Source: Rhodocyclaceae bacterium UBA2271
GTDB lineage: Bacteria > Pseudomonadota > Gammaproteobacteria > Burkholderiales > Rhodocyclaceae
Direction: 5' to 3'
DNA: 64,000 bases
NCBI GenBank assembly: GCA_002347405.1
Contig: DDXB01000009.1
Coordinates: 1-64,000, forward strand
The position numbers were made by a program, and so were the translations under genes. Shown one piece after another: positions 25,166-34,151 of the stretch (within the stretch, counting starts at the first letter, position 1; each line of letters opens with the position of its first letter). A model generated the notes under the pieces. It was not told where the DNA came from and made no database searches. It saw nothing but the letters and a program-made list of their open reading frames with translations.

Positions 25166-25581
25166 GGTTTTCTCCGTTATAAAACAGATGACATTTCTGC
25201 ATCGACCATCCCGCCGAGATGGCTCTGCATCGGTAAAACAAGCTGAGCGGGCGACGTACCCGAGCAAATTCATTTGACACATCATGGCAGGTTGATGGTT
25301 CATTGAAAACTGGCGAATGCTTACACGCTGCTTAACAATGTGCATTGGACAATAAATAATCAATTTTTCTCCATACTGGCTGCCAAGCGCGTTTATATGG
25401 CCTGCACAGCCCGGAAATGGGCGCACCGTTCATCGGTTTCCGCTATCTGCCGGCGTGTCGATGCCGACAGTGGTCGGCACCTGGCAGGGGCTGCGCCTGT
25501 TGCGCTGGTCAAGAAAGAATATTTGACAGGCCACCGCCGCGGCGCAAAACTGCCGTCCGTTTTGTTGCTCCGGAGCCTCCC
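25166..25581. other. 416-bp divergent intergenic region between msrB and the acyl-CoA synthetase
   Basis: No gene is visible. The middle part (about 25300-25380) is clearly A+T-rich for this genome and is the likely promoter zone for both directions. TTGGAC at 25345-25350 could be a -35 element for the rightward gene, but no -10 at normal spacing is convincing. Confidence 0.45.
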
Positions 25582-27114
25582 TTGGAACTCACCACCCTGC
25601 TCGACCATCACGCCCGCTACCGGCCGGATGCCACCGCCGTTGTCTTTGCGGAGCAGCGGCTCGACTATCGCGGCTTCAATGCCCGCTGCAATCGTACCGC
25701 CAACCTGCTGCTGGCACTCGGCATCGGCAAGGGCCAGCGCGTGGCAACATTTCTGCCCAATACTCTGGAATTGCTGGAGCTTTACTGGGGTTGCGCCAAG
25801 ATCGGCGCAGTTGTCGTCCCGTTGTCGCCGTTGCTCACCGGCACCGGCCTGGCAGGACTGATCGACGATGCCGGCGCGGTTTGCCTGGTCACCCAGCTGT
25901 CGCTGCTGCCCGTCGTCGCGGATGTCTTGCCGCGCGCCACGCTCGAACGCTCGCGCATCCTGCTGATCGACGCCACCCTGCCCGACTGGGGCAGCTATGC
26001 CGCGCTGGCCGCTGCCGCAGCCGAGTCCGCGCCGCCACCTGCCGGCGTCACGGCAGACGACCTGTTCAACATCATGTACACCTCGGGCACCACCGGGCTG
26101 CCCAAGGGCATCATGCACAGCCATCGCGTCCGCGCCATGTATGCGCTGACACTGGGCCCGGCCTGGCGCATGACGCCCGAATCGGTGGTGCTGCACACCG
26201 GCGCGATCGTCTTCAACGGAGCCTTCGTCACCCTGATGCCGACCTTTCATCTGGGCGCCACATACATCCTGCACCGCCAGTTCGACGCTGCGGCGATGCT
26301 CGATACCATTGCCCGCGAAAAGGTCAGCCACATCATGGTCGTGCCGGCGCAAATCGCCGCCCTGCTCGACGCAGCGGATTTCAATGCCGGCAAGCTTGAC
26401 TCGCTGCAGATGATCCTGTCGCTCGGCGCACCGCTGCCGCAGGCACGCAAGGATCAACTCAACCGTCTGCTGCCCGGGCGCTTTCATGAACTCTACGGCC
26501 TCACCGAAGGTTTCGTCACCATTCTCGACAAGTCGGATGCGGTGCGCAAGGCCGGCTCGGTAGGCTGCCCGCCGTTGTTCAGCGCGGTGCGCATCGTCGA
26601 TGACGCCGGTCGCGACCTGCCTACCGGTCAGTCCGGCGAAATCGTCGGGCGCGGCCCGCTGGTCATGCAGGGCTACTGGGGCAAGCCGGAACTCACCGCG
26701 CAGACCTTGCGCGACGGCTGGATCTACAGTGGCGACATTGGCTATCTCGATGAGGCAGGCTATCTGTATCTGGTCGACCGCAAGAAGGACATGATCGATT
26801 CAGGGGGCGTCAAGGTCTATCCGCGCGACATCGAGGAAATTGCCGCCGGCCACCCTGCGGTCGCCGATGTGGCGGTATTCGGCGTGCCCGACGAGAAATG
26901 GGGCGAAACGCCGGTGGCTGCGGTGGTACTGAAAGTCGGCGCTGGCGCGACGGCGGAAGAGTTGCGCGACTGGATCAACGCGCGCGTCGCCGCCCGTTAT
27001 CAGCGCGTCAAGGCAGCAATCATCCTGCCGGAATTCCCGCGCAATGCCGCCGGCAAGACGCTCAAGCGCAATATGCGCGATCCTTACTGGGCCGGACGCG
27101 ACAAACAACTCTGA
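25582..27114 (+). CDS. AMP-forming acyl-CoA synthetase / ligase
   Basis: This 510-residue member of the ANL superfamily activates a carboxylic acid as acyl-AMP and transfers it to CoA. The P-loop motif is NIMYTSGTTGLPKGIMHSH. ELYGLTEGF is motif A5, GWIYSGDIGYLDE is A7, and the catalytic lysine is in NAAGKTLKRNMR (A10). The start is TTG 25582, six bases after GGAG, giving (M)ELTTLLDHHARYRPDA; the frame further upstream is not family-like. The acid substrate (medium/long-chain fatty or aromatic) cannot be told from sequence. It stands alone and converges on the patatin gene. Confidence 0.88.
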   Translation: MELTTLLDHHARYRPDATAVVFAEQRLDYRGFNARCNRTANLLLALGIGKGQRVATFLPNTLELLELYWGCAKIGAVVVPLSPLLTGTGLAGLIDDAGAVCLVTQLSLLPVVADVLPRATLERSRILLIDATLPDWGSYAALAAAAAESAPPPAGVTADDLFNIMYTSGTTGLPKGIMHSHRVRAMYALTLGPAWRMTPESVVLHTGAIVFNGAFVTLMPTFHLGATYILHRQFDAAAMLDTIAREKVSHIMVVPAQIAALLDAADFNAGKLDSLQMILSLGAPLPQARKDQLNRLLPGRFHELYGLTEGFVTILDKSDAVRKAGSVGCPPLFSAVRIVDDAGRDLPTGQSGEIVGRGPLVMQGYWGKPELTAQTLRDGWIYSGDIGYLDEAGYLYLVDRKKDMIDSGGVKVYPRDIEEIAAGHPAVADVAVFGVPDEKWGETPVAAVVLKVGAGATAEELRDWINARVAARYQRVKAAIILPEFPRNAAGKTLKRNMRDPYWAGRDKQL

Positions 27115-27141
27115 AGCGCCGGCCGGCTCCGGGCCATCTGG

Positions 27142-28161
27142 TTATTTTGCCGGGATGGGCGGACCCCAGCGGGTGCCTTCGATGGCCTGCAGTCGTTCCA
27201 CCACGCGCTCCATCTTTTCGCTGCCCCTCAGCGACAACCAGTCGAGCACACGCCCCGTCACGCCCCGTGCCGCCAGGATGCCTTCATCGATCGCGTCAAG
27301 CCGGGTGGTGAAATCGGTCGAGATCAGGTCGCGGGTGGCCGGACTGATCTTGATATCGGACAACGCCAGTTCCTGATGTGCCAGATGGTTCATCATGATG
27401 TTGAGCGACTGCCCGACGATACCGGCTGTCGTGGCCAGCTGCTCATTATCGGCAGGACGGTTGGCGATATCCACGGCGATCACCAGGTCGGCCCCGAGTT
27501 GACGCGCCACATTTACCGGCACGGGGCTGACCAGCCCCCCATCGACATACTCGCGACCGTTGATGCGCACCGGCTGGAAAACGCCGGGAATCGAACTGGA
27601 GGCGCGCACCGCCATGCCGGTATTGCCACGGGTGAATACCGCCATCGATCCGTCACCGAGGTCGGTCGCCACCGCCGCAAAGCGGATCGGCAGGTCTTCA
27701 ATCGAACGGTTGTCCAATCGCTGATTGACGAAGTCCTGCAGGCGCTCACCCTTGATGAAACCGCGATTCGGATAGATCAGATCGCGCAACTCCTCTTCCT
27801 TCATATCGCTTGCCAGTTTCTCCAGCGCCGCGGCATCGTATCCACCGGCATACAGGGCGCCGACGAAACTGCCGACGCTGGTGCCGACCACGATATCCGG
27901 GTGAATGCCGCTGGCGACAAGTTCCTTGATCACGCCGATGTGAGCAAAGCCGCGTGCCGCGCCACCACCCAGCGCCAGTCCGATCACCGGGCGCCCGGCT
28001 GCCTTGAGCGGTTCGACCACGGCAATTTCAGGTGGAACGACATCCGGATAGACGATCGGCAGGCTGGCACAGCCCACCAGCAGGAGTACAGCCAGCAGTG
28101 ACAGCGCATACTGCAAAAGGTTGCGGGCAGGTCCGGCAACCTGCAAGGACATTGTGTTCAT
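27142..28161 (-). CDS. Patatin-like phospholipase lipoprotein (RssA-type)
   Basis: This 339-residue protein has an N-terminal hydrophobic helix ending in a lipobox (LLLVGCASL, Cys31), so it is probably anchored to the membrane by lipid. The patatin domain follows: oxyanion loop GLALGGGAARG, nucleophile Ser in VVGTSVGSFVGALYAGG, and catalytic Asp in YVDGGLVSPVPV. Patatin-like enzymes hydrolyse acyl esters of lipids. I chose ATG 28161; ATG 28152 (MSLQ) is the alternative. It begins four bases after the LapA-like gene, so the two share a transcript. Confidence 0.87.
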   Translation of the reverse strand: MNTMSLQVAGPARNLLQYALSLLAVLLLVGCASLPIVYPDVVPPEIAVVEPLKAAGRPVIGLALGGGAARGFAHIGVIKELVASGIHPDIVVGTSVGSFVGALYAGGYDAAALEKLASDMKEEELRDLIYPNRGFIKGERLQDFVNQRLDNRSIEDLPIRFAAVATDLGDGSMAVFTRGNTGMAVRASSSIPGVFQPVRINGREYVDGGLVSPVPVNVARQLGADLVIAVDIANRPADNEQLATTAGIVGQSLNIMMNHLAHQELALSDIKISPATRDLISTDFTTRLDAIDEGILAARGVTGRVLDWLSLRGSEKMERVVERLQAIEGTRWGPPIPAK

Positions 28162-28165
28162 CGGC

Positions 28166-28423
28166 TTAACCAGGTAAACCGGGAATCGGGCCGGTGCTGG
28201 ACGCCGGAAGATTTTCATCCTGGAGTTGCCTGGCGGCCGGTTTGCGCAACGCCGCCAGCAGCACCACACAGGCGCCAAGCGCGAGCGAAACCAGTATCGC
28301 CATAGCCAGGCTGCTGTCGAAACGCCTCAGCAGAAACGACACGGTCACCGTCATCTGGTTTTGTAAAGCGAAGGAAACACCGCCGATGGCCACGACGATG
28401 CTGAGTAATACGATCAGTTGCAT
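28166..28423 (-). CDS. LapA (DUF1049)-family small inner-membrane protein
   Basis: This 85-residue protein has two membrane helices (about 2-20, and 38-59 with LAMAILVSLALGACVVLLAA) separated by FALQNQMTVTVSFLLRRFD. This is the LapA/DUF1049 pattern of proteins linked to lipopolysaccharide assembly and regulation of LPS synthesis. It is followed immediately by the patatin-like lipoprotein, suggesting an envelope-lipid context. Confidence 0.82.
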   Translation of the reverse strand: MQLIVLLSIVVAIGGVSFALQNQMTVTVSFLLRRFDSSLAMAILVSLALGACVVLLAALRKPAARQLQDENLPASSTGPIPGLPG

Positions 28424-28571
28424 GGATTTTCCTGTTCTGGCGGAGGAGCGGATAGGAATGTCCGCACAGCGATTGGGTCAATGATAACCCAAGGGTGCCA
28501 TGCCAGAATAAAACATCAATCGTTTCAATTACTTGCACAACCAAAAGGGAAGTTCAGCCTGTCCCGTTCAG

Positions 28572-30239
28572 TCATGCCCTGCCAAAACTCAGACTGAACC
28601 CTTCTCCCGCAGTTTCCGTGTGACTTTTTCGCTGCGCCAGGTCATCGACACGGTCGACCCGGTTGCGGCCGCTGCGCTTTGCCTCGAGCAGGGCAGAATC
28701 AGCCAGGTTGATCAATTCGGTTGAAGTACGATATTCCGGAAAGGAAGCAATCCCGGCACTGAAGGTGGCTCGCATAGAACCATTGCCGTGGGCGTGCGGC
28801 AGCTTGGCGAAGTCGCTGCGGATGCGATCAATGACGACCCATGCCTCATCCGGGCCGACATCGGGCAGGGCAAGAACGAACTCTTCGCCGCCGTAACGAC
28901 CAATGAGGTCGCTCCCGCGCAAACGTCCCTTGAGCAGCCAGGCGAGGCTGCGGATCACCTGGTCGCCCACCGGATGACCGTAGTTGTCATTGACCGACTT
29001 GAATTTATCGATATCCAGCATGGCGACACACAGCTTGCCATCGGGTGGCAGCGTAGCCAGCATGGCATCAAGCCTGGCCTTGGATGCGGTGTGTGTCAGC
29101 AGCCCGGTAAGTCCATCATTTTGGCTGCAGCGCTGCATTTCCCGATGGCGCTCGATTGTGGTCTTCAGGGTGGCTGCCAAAACCACAGGATTGAATGGCT
29201 TGGTCAGGAACTGGTCACCGCCCAGTCGCAGCGCTTCGACCTGCAGACCGATATCGGTTTCACTGGACAAATAGACAATGGGAACGGATTGATAGGCTGG
29301 CAGTTGCCGCAATACCCGGGTCGCCTCGACACCATTGCAATGCGGCATGTACATATCCATCAGCACCAGATCGGGACGGTAGGCATCCAGGGTAGCGAGC
29401 AGACCGGATGGATCGATGATGACCTCGCACTGGATGCCATGCTGATTCAAGGCACGCTGAATTTGCGCCACCGCCACCCGCGAGTCTTCGACCACCAGCA
29501 CCTTGAAGCTCTCCTGTTCGCGGGTCTGGATGAAATCGAGGATCCTGGACAGCAGGTTGGCGGCCTGTTCTTCGCGCTGAATGGTGATATCGATGCCAGC
29601 GCGCATCAAGGTGACCATGACATCGAGTTCGCGCGGCACACCCACATAGAACAGCTGGGTGGCAGGACAACTGGCGCGCGCCCGCTTGATAAGCGCCAGT
29701 TTCCCACCATCGATATGCTCATCGCTCGGGACGAAGATGATGGCAAATGGGGCTTCACGCTGGGGCAGTGGTTCATCCCAACTCGACTCGACCACGCGGA
29801 AACCATAGAACGACAGCTGCTCGCGCAGCCCCTTGGCCCATCCGTTTTTCAGCTCGACGACCATCCACACGGTGCGTGGCCTGACCCATTCCGGCATGCC
29901 GATCGAGGTCATTGTTTCGTTGATGCGCTTTTCGGCATCGACTGCAGCATGCCGTGCAGTGAGGATTGCGCCCAACAGCGGACCGACCCGCTGATCGAGT
30001 GTCGTCACGCTTTGTGCGACAAGCGGGTGTGTGGAGGGGTCGCCAAACAGCGCGAGTGCCGCATTTTCGAGGCTCTCACACTGGCGTACCAAGCCCGGCA
30101 GCCTGAGGCGACTCAATTGTTCAGCCAGGCTGTTCAGCGCGAGGGTGAACTCAACGAAGCGATCAAAGGTGCCGTCATCACGATAGGCCTGCCAGCGTTG
30201 CTGGACAGCATCGATATGACCTCCGACATCATGCGGCAT
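28572..30239 (-). CDS. Response regulator-diguanylate cyclase with degenerate N-terminal receiver
   Basis: This 555-residue protein has a helical N-terminus (1-120). A receiver-like region without obvious phospho-Asp follows (about 122-235, TVWMVVELKNG to NLLSRILDF). A true receiver domain comes next (about 243-360), with phospho-acceptor Asp in DLVLMDMYMPHCNG and Lys in FLTKPF. The C-terminal GGDEF domain has the active loop RYGGEEFVLALPD, so it should make cyclic di-GMP. It is cytoplasmic and the cognate kinase is unknown. AAGGAGG lies upstream with a rather long 12-base spacing to ATG 30239, and a 6-codon mini-frame from ATG 30249 overlaps the start. A second GGDEF gene lies just upstream. 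Confidence 0.9.
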   Translation of the reverse strand: MPHDVGGHIDAVQQRWQAYRDDGTFDRFVEFTLALNSLAEQLSRLRLPGLVRQCESLENAALALFGDPSTHPLVAQSVTTLDQRVGPLLGAILTARHAAVDAEKRINETMTSIGMPEWVRPRTVWMVVELKNGWAKGLREQLSFYGFRVVESSWDEPLPQREAPFAIIFVPSDEHIDGGKLALIKRARASCPATQLFYVGVPRELDVMVTLMRAGIDITIQREEQAANLLSRILDFIQTREQESFKVLVVEDSRVAVAQIQRALNQHGIQCEVIIDPSGLLATLDAYRPDLVLMDMYMPHCNGVEATRVLRQLPAYQSVPIVYLSSETDIGLQVEALRLGGDQFLTKPFNPVVLAATLKTTIERHREMQRCSQNDGLTGLLTHTASKARLDAMLATLPPDGKLCVAMLDIDKFKSVNDNYGHPVGDQVIRSLAWLLKGRLRGSDLIGRYGGEEFVLALPDVGPDEAWVVIDRIRSDFAKLPHAHGNGSMRATFSAGIASFPEYRTSTELINLADSALLEAKRSGRNRVDRVDDLAQRKSHTETAGEGFSLSFGRA

Positions 30240-30280
30240 GGATTGTCATGACCTCCTTGGAGCTTGGGATTATAGAGGCA

Positions 30281-30304
30281 CAGTCCCACCTGCGCCGACT
30301 TTTC
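30281..30304 (+). repeat. Dispersed core repeat, copy 4 (degenerate)
   Basis: CAGTCCCACCTGCGCCGACT followed by TTTC matches the 3' two-thirds of the core with substitutions. It lies between the two diguanylate cyclase genes. Confidence 0.6.
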
Positions 30305-30383
30305 ATGGACTGAATGATCAAGGTATGGACGCTCCGGCAAGCCCGGGAAAGCCGTTACGGTCCCGATCGGGAAACCGCCTGTT

Positions 30384-31397
30384 CTATTCCTTTGTTTTCG
30401 AAAGCGTGACCCGATTGCGTCCGGTCTGTTTGGACTCGTAGAGCGCCTGATCGGCTCGCATGACGAACTCCTGGGCAGACTCGCCCGCCGAATAAGTGGC
30501 TGCGCCGAGTGAAATGGTAATGCCCGCGACAATCTCACCGTTGCCGATGCGCTTGATGCGGCAGGCTTCGACGGCCTTGCGAACCGTTTCGGCGACATGG
30601 CGGGCGCCTTCAATCATGGTATCCGGCAGGATGACGACGAACTCCTCACCACCATAGCGGGCCGCCGTATCCTTGCCCTTGACGTTTTGGCGGAGAATTG
30701 CAGCGACAGCCTGAATCACCTTATCCCCGAACAGGTGACCATAGGTGTCGTTGACGTGCTTGAAATGGTCGATGTCGGCCATCAGCAGGCTAACTTGACG
30801 CGATTCGGCAGCAGCCTCTTCCAAAAAGGCCAACAACGCAGAATCGAACCCCTTGCGGTTGGTCAACCGGGTTAAGCCATCGACGAGCGCATCTTCCCGC
30901 GCTCGCGCCACTTGCTGACGAAGCGTCTCGATTTCTTGTCGGCTCTGGTCGAGGCGTCCCTGAAGTTCTTCAACGGTATGTCGCACCTCGCTCGAGCGAC
31001 TCAGAATGGCATCAAGCCCCAACTTGCCCGTACCGTTGCCGTCAAACCAGGCCGCCAATTCATCGCCGAACCCGCCTGCCTCTCCTGCAACCTTAGCCGC
31101 AGAATCTGAGATATCGGTCATGACCCGCTGGAAACCCTGACTGATCTTCTGTACCGTTTCTCCATCAAGTTCAGCGATGTGGGCATGATATAGCTGTACG
31201 GTCGCTTCCTCATCGAGCACTTCACCATTCCGTAACAACTCGTCGATGCTGGTGCGTAGTTGCGGATTGATGCCTGCAACATATTCGTACCAGATAGCGT
31301 AGCTGATCGGATCCAGTGCCGCCGCCTGTCGGGCCATCAGCGGCAGCGCAAGCCGCAGGTTTTCGCCACTTTTTTCAACGCTGTCGTGATACCTCAC
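30384..31397 (-). CDS. Diguanylate cyclase (GGDEF) with helical sensory N-terminus
   Basis: The N-terminal about 165 residues of this 337-residue protein are helical with no membrane segment (from ALDPISYAIWYEYVAGINP), ending in a coiled coil (VEELQGRLDQSRQEIETLRQ). The GGDEF domain starts at DALVDGLTRLTNRKGFD, has metal-binding ADIDHFKHVND, and the catalytic loop RYGGEEFVVILPD. It should synthesise cyclic di-GMP in response to an unknown cytoplasmic cue. It lies 144 bases upstream of the receiver-GGDEF gene on the same strand, so both may act in one pathway. Confidence 0.92.
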   Translation of the reverse strand: MRYHDSVEKSGENLRLALPLMARQAAALDPISYAIWYEYVAGINPQLRTSIDELLRNGEVLDEEATVQLYHAHIAELDGETVQKISQGFQRVMTDISDSAAKVAGEAGGFGDELAAWFDGNGTGKLGLDAILSRSSEVRHTVEELQGRLDQSRQEIETLRQQVARAREDALVDGLTRLTNRKGFDSALLAFLEEAAAESRQVSLLMADIDHFKHVNDTYGHLFGDKVIQAVAAILRQNVKGKDTAARYGGEEFVVILPDTMIEGARHVAETVRKAVEACRIKRIGNGEIVAGITISLGAATYSAGESAQEFVMRADQALYESKQTGRNRVTLSKTKE

Positions 31398-31483
31398 CCT
31401 GCGCGCCTCCCTGCCAAGACAGATAGAAATAACCCTGATGTAAATCCAGTTATTTATTTAGGGCGAAGGATACAGAATGGCGC

Positions 31484-33154
31484 CTACAACTCAAGCATTT
31501 CCCGCGCGTGCTGGCGTGTGGTGTTGGTTATTCTCACACCGCCCAGCATGCGGGCGACTTCCTCGATACGACCGTCTGCGTCGAGGGGGGTGACGCGACT
31601 GACCGTTGCCGCGCCGCCTTTCTCGTTCAAGGTTTCCTTGGCAATCGACCACTGCCAGTCGGCGCGTGCCGCGACCTGTGCCAGATGGGTGACGCACAGC
31701 ACCTGGCGGTCCGTGCCGAGTTGCTTGAGCATCTGGCCGACAATTTCAGCGACGCGGCCACCAATGCCAACGTCGACTTCATCGAAGATCAATGTGCCGA
31801 CCGCGTGTGATTGACTGGCGATGACCTGCAAGGCGAGGCCGATGCGCGACAGTTCGCCGCCCGACGCCACCTTGGCGAGTGGCCGCAGCGGCTGGCCGGC
31901 ATTGGCGGTGACCAGAAACTCGACGGCCTCGAGCCCATAAGCGACTCCTGAGTCGAGTGGCGTCAGCGCCACCTCGAAACGGCCACCGGCCATCGCCAGT
32001 TCCTGCATGGCGGCACTGACGGTCTGGCCGAGCGCCGCTGCCGCGCGGGTGCGCTCGACCGTCAGGCGCGTAGCCAGCGCGCGGTAGGCCGCCGCCGCCT
32101 GCTGTTCACGTTCGGCCAGCGCAGCGGGGTCGGCGGCGAGCGTCAGTTCAGTCAGCCGTGCCGCCATGCTGGCCAGCACCGCGGGCAACTCCTCCGGCGT
32201 GGCACGGTGCTTGCGCGCCATTTGCGTCACGGCATCGATGCGGGCATCGAGTTCGGTGAGTCGCGCGGGATCGAGGTCGAGCCGCTCGCGATAGCGCCGT
32301 AGCGCCAGCGCCGACTCTTGCAACTGGATCAGCGCGCTGTCGAACAGCGCCGCGGCATCGCCCAAGGCGGCATCGTAAGAGGTCAGCTCTGTAAGCCGGA
32401 CACTGGCATGCTGCAAGGCCGAGAGCGCCGCATCACCGCCGCCCTGTCCTTCGTCAAGCACGGCCAGTGCGGCATCGCTGGCCTCGAGCAGGCTGGCGGC
32501 ATGGGCGAGCCGACGCTGTTCCTGTTCGGTTTCCTGCCATTCATGCGCATCGAAAGCCAATGCGGCAAGTTCCTTGACCTGCCATTCAAGCAATTCACGT
32601 TCGCGCGTGGTCGCCGCGACATCCTTTTCCGCCGCCTGACGCGCCGTGCTGGCATTGCGCCAGACAGCGTGAGCAGCCGCCACATCCCTGGCCAGCGCCT
32701 GCACTCCGGCATGCGCATCGAGCAAGGCGCGCTGGGCATCGGCGCGCAGCAGCGAGTGGTGGGCATGCTGGCCGTGAATGTCGGCGAGAAAATCCGCCGC
32801 TTCGCGCAACTGGCCCAGCGTTGCCGCCGCACCGTTGAGGTAGGCCCGCGAACGACCGCCGGCATCGACGATGCGGCGGAGAATGCAGCTATCCATGTCG
32901 AAATCGTTAGCCGCCAGCCAGTCGGCCAGCGGGGAGCCCGGTGTTACGTCGAATTCGGCAGATACCTCGGCCTTCTCGGCACCAACCCTGACCATGCTGC
33001 CATCGCCGCGTTCGCCAAGCGCCAGCGACAGGGCGTCGACGAGGATCGACTTGCCCGCGCCGGTTTCGCCGGTCAGCGCGCCAAAGCCGCCGGCGAACTC
33101 GAGTTCAAGCCGGTCGACTATGACGAAATCGCGGATGACGAGGCGTAGCAGCAT
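31484..33154 (-). CDS. recN: DNA repair protein RecN
   Basis: This 556-residue SMC-like ATPase has Walker A in LTGETGAGKSILVDALSL, a Gln-rich hinge region DIHGQHAHHSLL, long coiled-coil stretches, the ABC signature LAKVASGGELSRIGLALQ, and Walker B TLIFDEVDVGIGG. It acts in double-strand break repair. The recN-nadK adjacency is conserved in many bacteria. The ATG at 33154 gives MLLRLVIRDFVIVDRLELEF, the normal N-terminus. Confidence 0.97.
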   Translation of the reverse strand: MLLRLVIRDFVIVDRLELEFAGGFGALTGETGAGKSILVDALSLALGERGDGSMVRVGAEKAEVSAEFDVTPGSPLADWLAANDFDMDSCILRRIVDAGGRSRAYLNGAAATLGQLREAADFLADIHGQHAHHSLLRADAQRALLDAHAGVQALARDVAAAHAVWRNASTARQAAEKDVAATTRERELLEWQVKELAALAFDAHEWQETEQEQRRLAHAASLLEASDAALAVLDEGQGGGDAALSALQHASVRLTELTSYDAALGDAAALFDSALIQLQESALALRRYRERLDLDPARLTELDARIDAVTQMARKHRATPEELPAVLASMAARLTELTLAADPAALAEREQQAAAAYRALATRLTVERTRAAAALGQTVSAAMQELAMAGGRFEVALTPLDSGVAYGLEAVEFLVTANAGQPLRPLAKVASGGELSRIGLALQVIASQSHAVGTLIFDEVDVGIGGRVAEIVGQMLKQLGTDRQVLCVTHLAQVAARADWQWSIAKETLNEKGGAATVSRVTPLDADGRIEEVARMLGGVRITNTTRQHAREMLEL

Positions 33155-33252
33155 GACCTAGCCTTTCGCCGGGCCGCCCCAAGAGAGGCGACGCGGCTTG
33201 CCCCATCTGGGGGTGGGGGGCAGCAAAATGAATTTATGCGCGCGGGGGGCCA

Positions 33253-34149
33253 TCAATTTCTGGGCGTGGCGCTCCAGTGCAGTTTCTCGCGCAGCATGGC
33301 GAAATAACTGTAGCCGGGCGGATGCAACAGGGTGAGGGCATGCTTGGAACGTACCACACGGACAATGTCGCCCGCCGCAATATCCAGGTTCTGCTGACCA
33401 TCAAAATGCACGCGGGCATCGTTTGGCGTGATCAGCACCATGTCGACACAACTCGAGTCGGCAATCGTGATGGGGTGGTAAGTCAGGGAATGCGGACACA
33501 GCGGCACCAGCGCGATGCCTGCCACGGACGGATGGAGGATGGGACCGTTGGCGGAAAGCGCGTAGGCGGTCGAGCCCGTCGGTGTGGCGACGATCATGCC
33601 GTCGGCGCGCAACACATAGAGGAACTCGCCATTGACGCGCACCTCCATTTCGATCAGGCGGCCGATATCGCCCTTGTTGACCACCACATCGTTGAGGGCG
33701 AGTGTCTGAAACACCTGTTCGCCGGCCCGCAACACCTGCGCATCGAACAGCAGGCGGCGGTCTTCGGAGAATTCGCCCGCCAGCAGCCGGTCAATCGCGC
33801 CCAGCATGTCGGCACGGGCGATGTCGGTCATGAAACCGAGCCGGCCCTGGTTGACCCCGACCAGCGGCACATCATGCTCTGACAGATGGCGGGCAGCCTT
33901 GAGCAGGGTGCCGTCGCCACCAACGATAATCGCGACATCGGCGCATTCGGCAATCTTCGCGAAACTTGCGGCCAATTCCGGCTCGCCGATTGCGGCGGCG
34001 TTTTCCGTCCGCACCCATATCGTCAAACCGCCATCATTCACGCGGCGCAGATGTCCCAGAAGCGCAAGCAGGGCCGCCGTGGCTTCCGGACTGCCATCCT
34101 TGCCGATCAGCGCGATGGTACGAAAATGAGTTCCCAGATTTGCGCGCAT
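33253..34149 (-). CDS. nadK: NAD kinase
   Basis: This 298-residue enzyme phosphorylates NAD to NADP. The GGDG motif is in AIIVGGDGTLLKAAR; LALNDVVVNKGD and ADGMIVATPTGSTAYALSA are the other conserved blocks. I chose ATG 34149, with TAAGG just before it, over the in-frame GTG 34155, which would leave no space for a ribosome site. It starts three bases after the methyltransferase stop, so these two are coupled. recN follows after 98 bases. Confidence 0.96.
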   Translation of the reverse strand: MRANLGTHFRTIALIGKDGSPEATAALLALLGHLRRVNDGGLTIWVRTENAAAIGEPELAASFAKIAECADVAIIVGGDGTLLKAARHLSEHDVPLVGVNQGRLGFMTDIARADMLGAIDRLLAGEFSEDRRLLFDAQVLRAGEQVFQTLALNDVVVNKGDIGRLIEMEVRVNGEFLYVLRADGMIVATPTGSTAYALSANGPILHPSVAGIALVPLCPHSLTYHPITIADSSCVDMVLITPNDARVHFDGQQNLDIAAGDIVRVVRSKHALTLLHPPGYSYFAMLREKLHWSATPRN

Positions 34150-34151
34150 CT

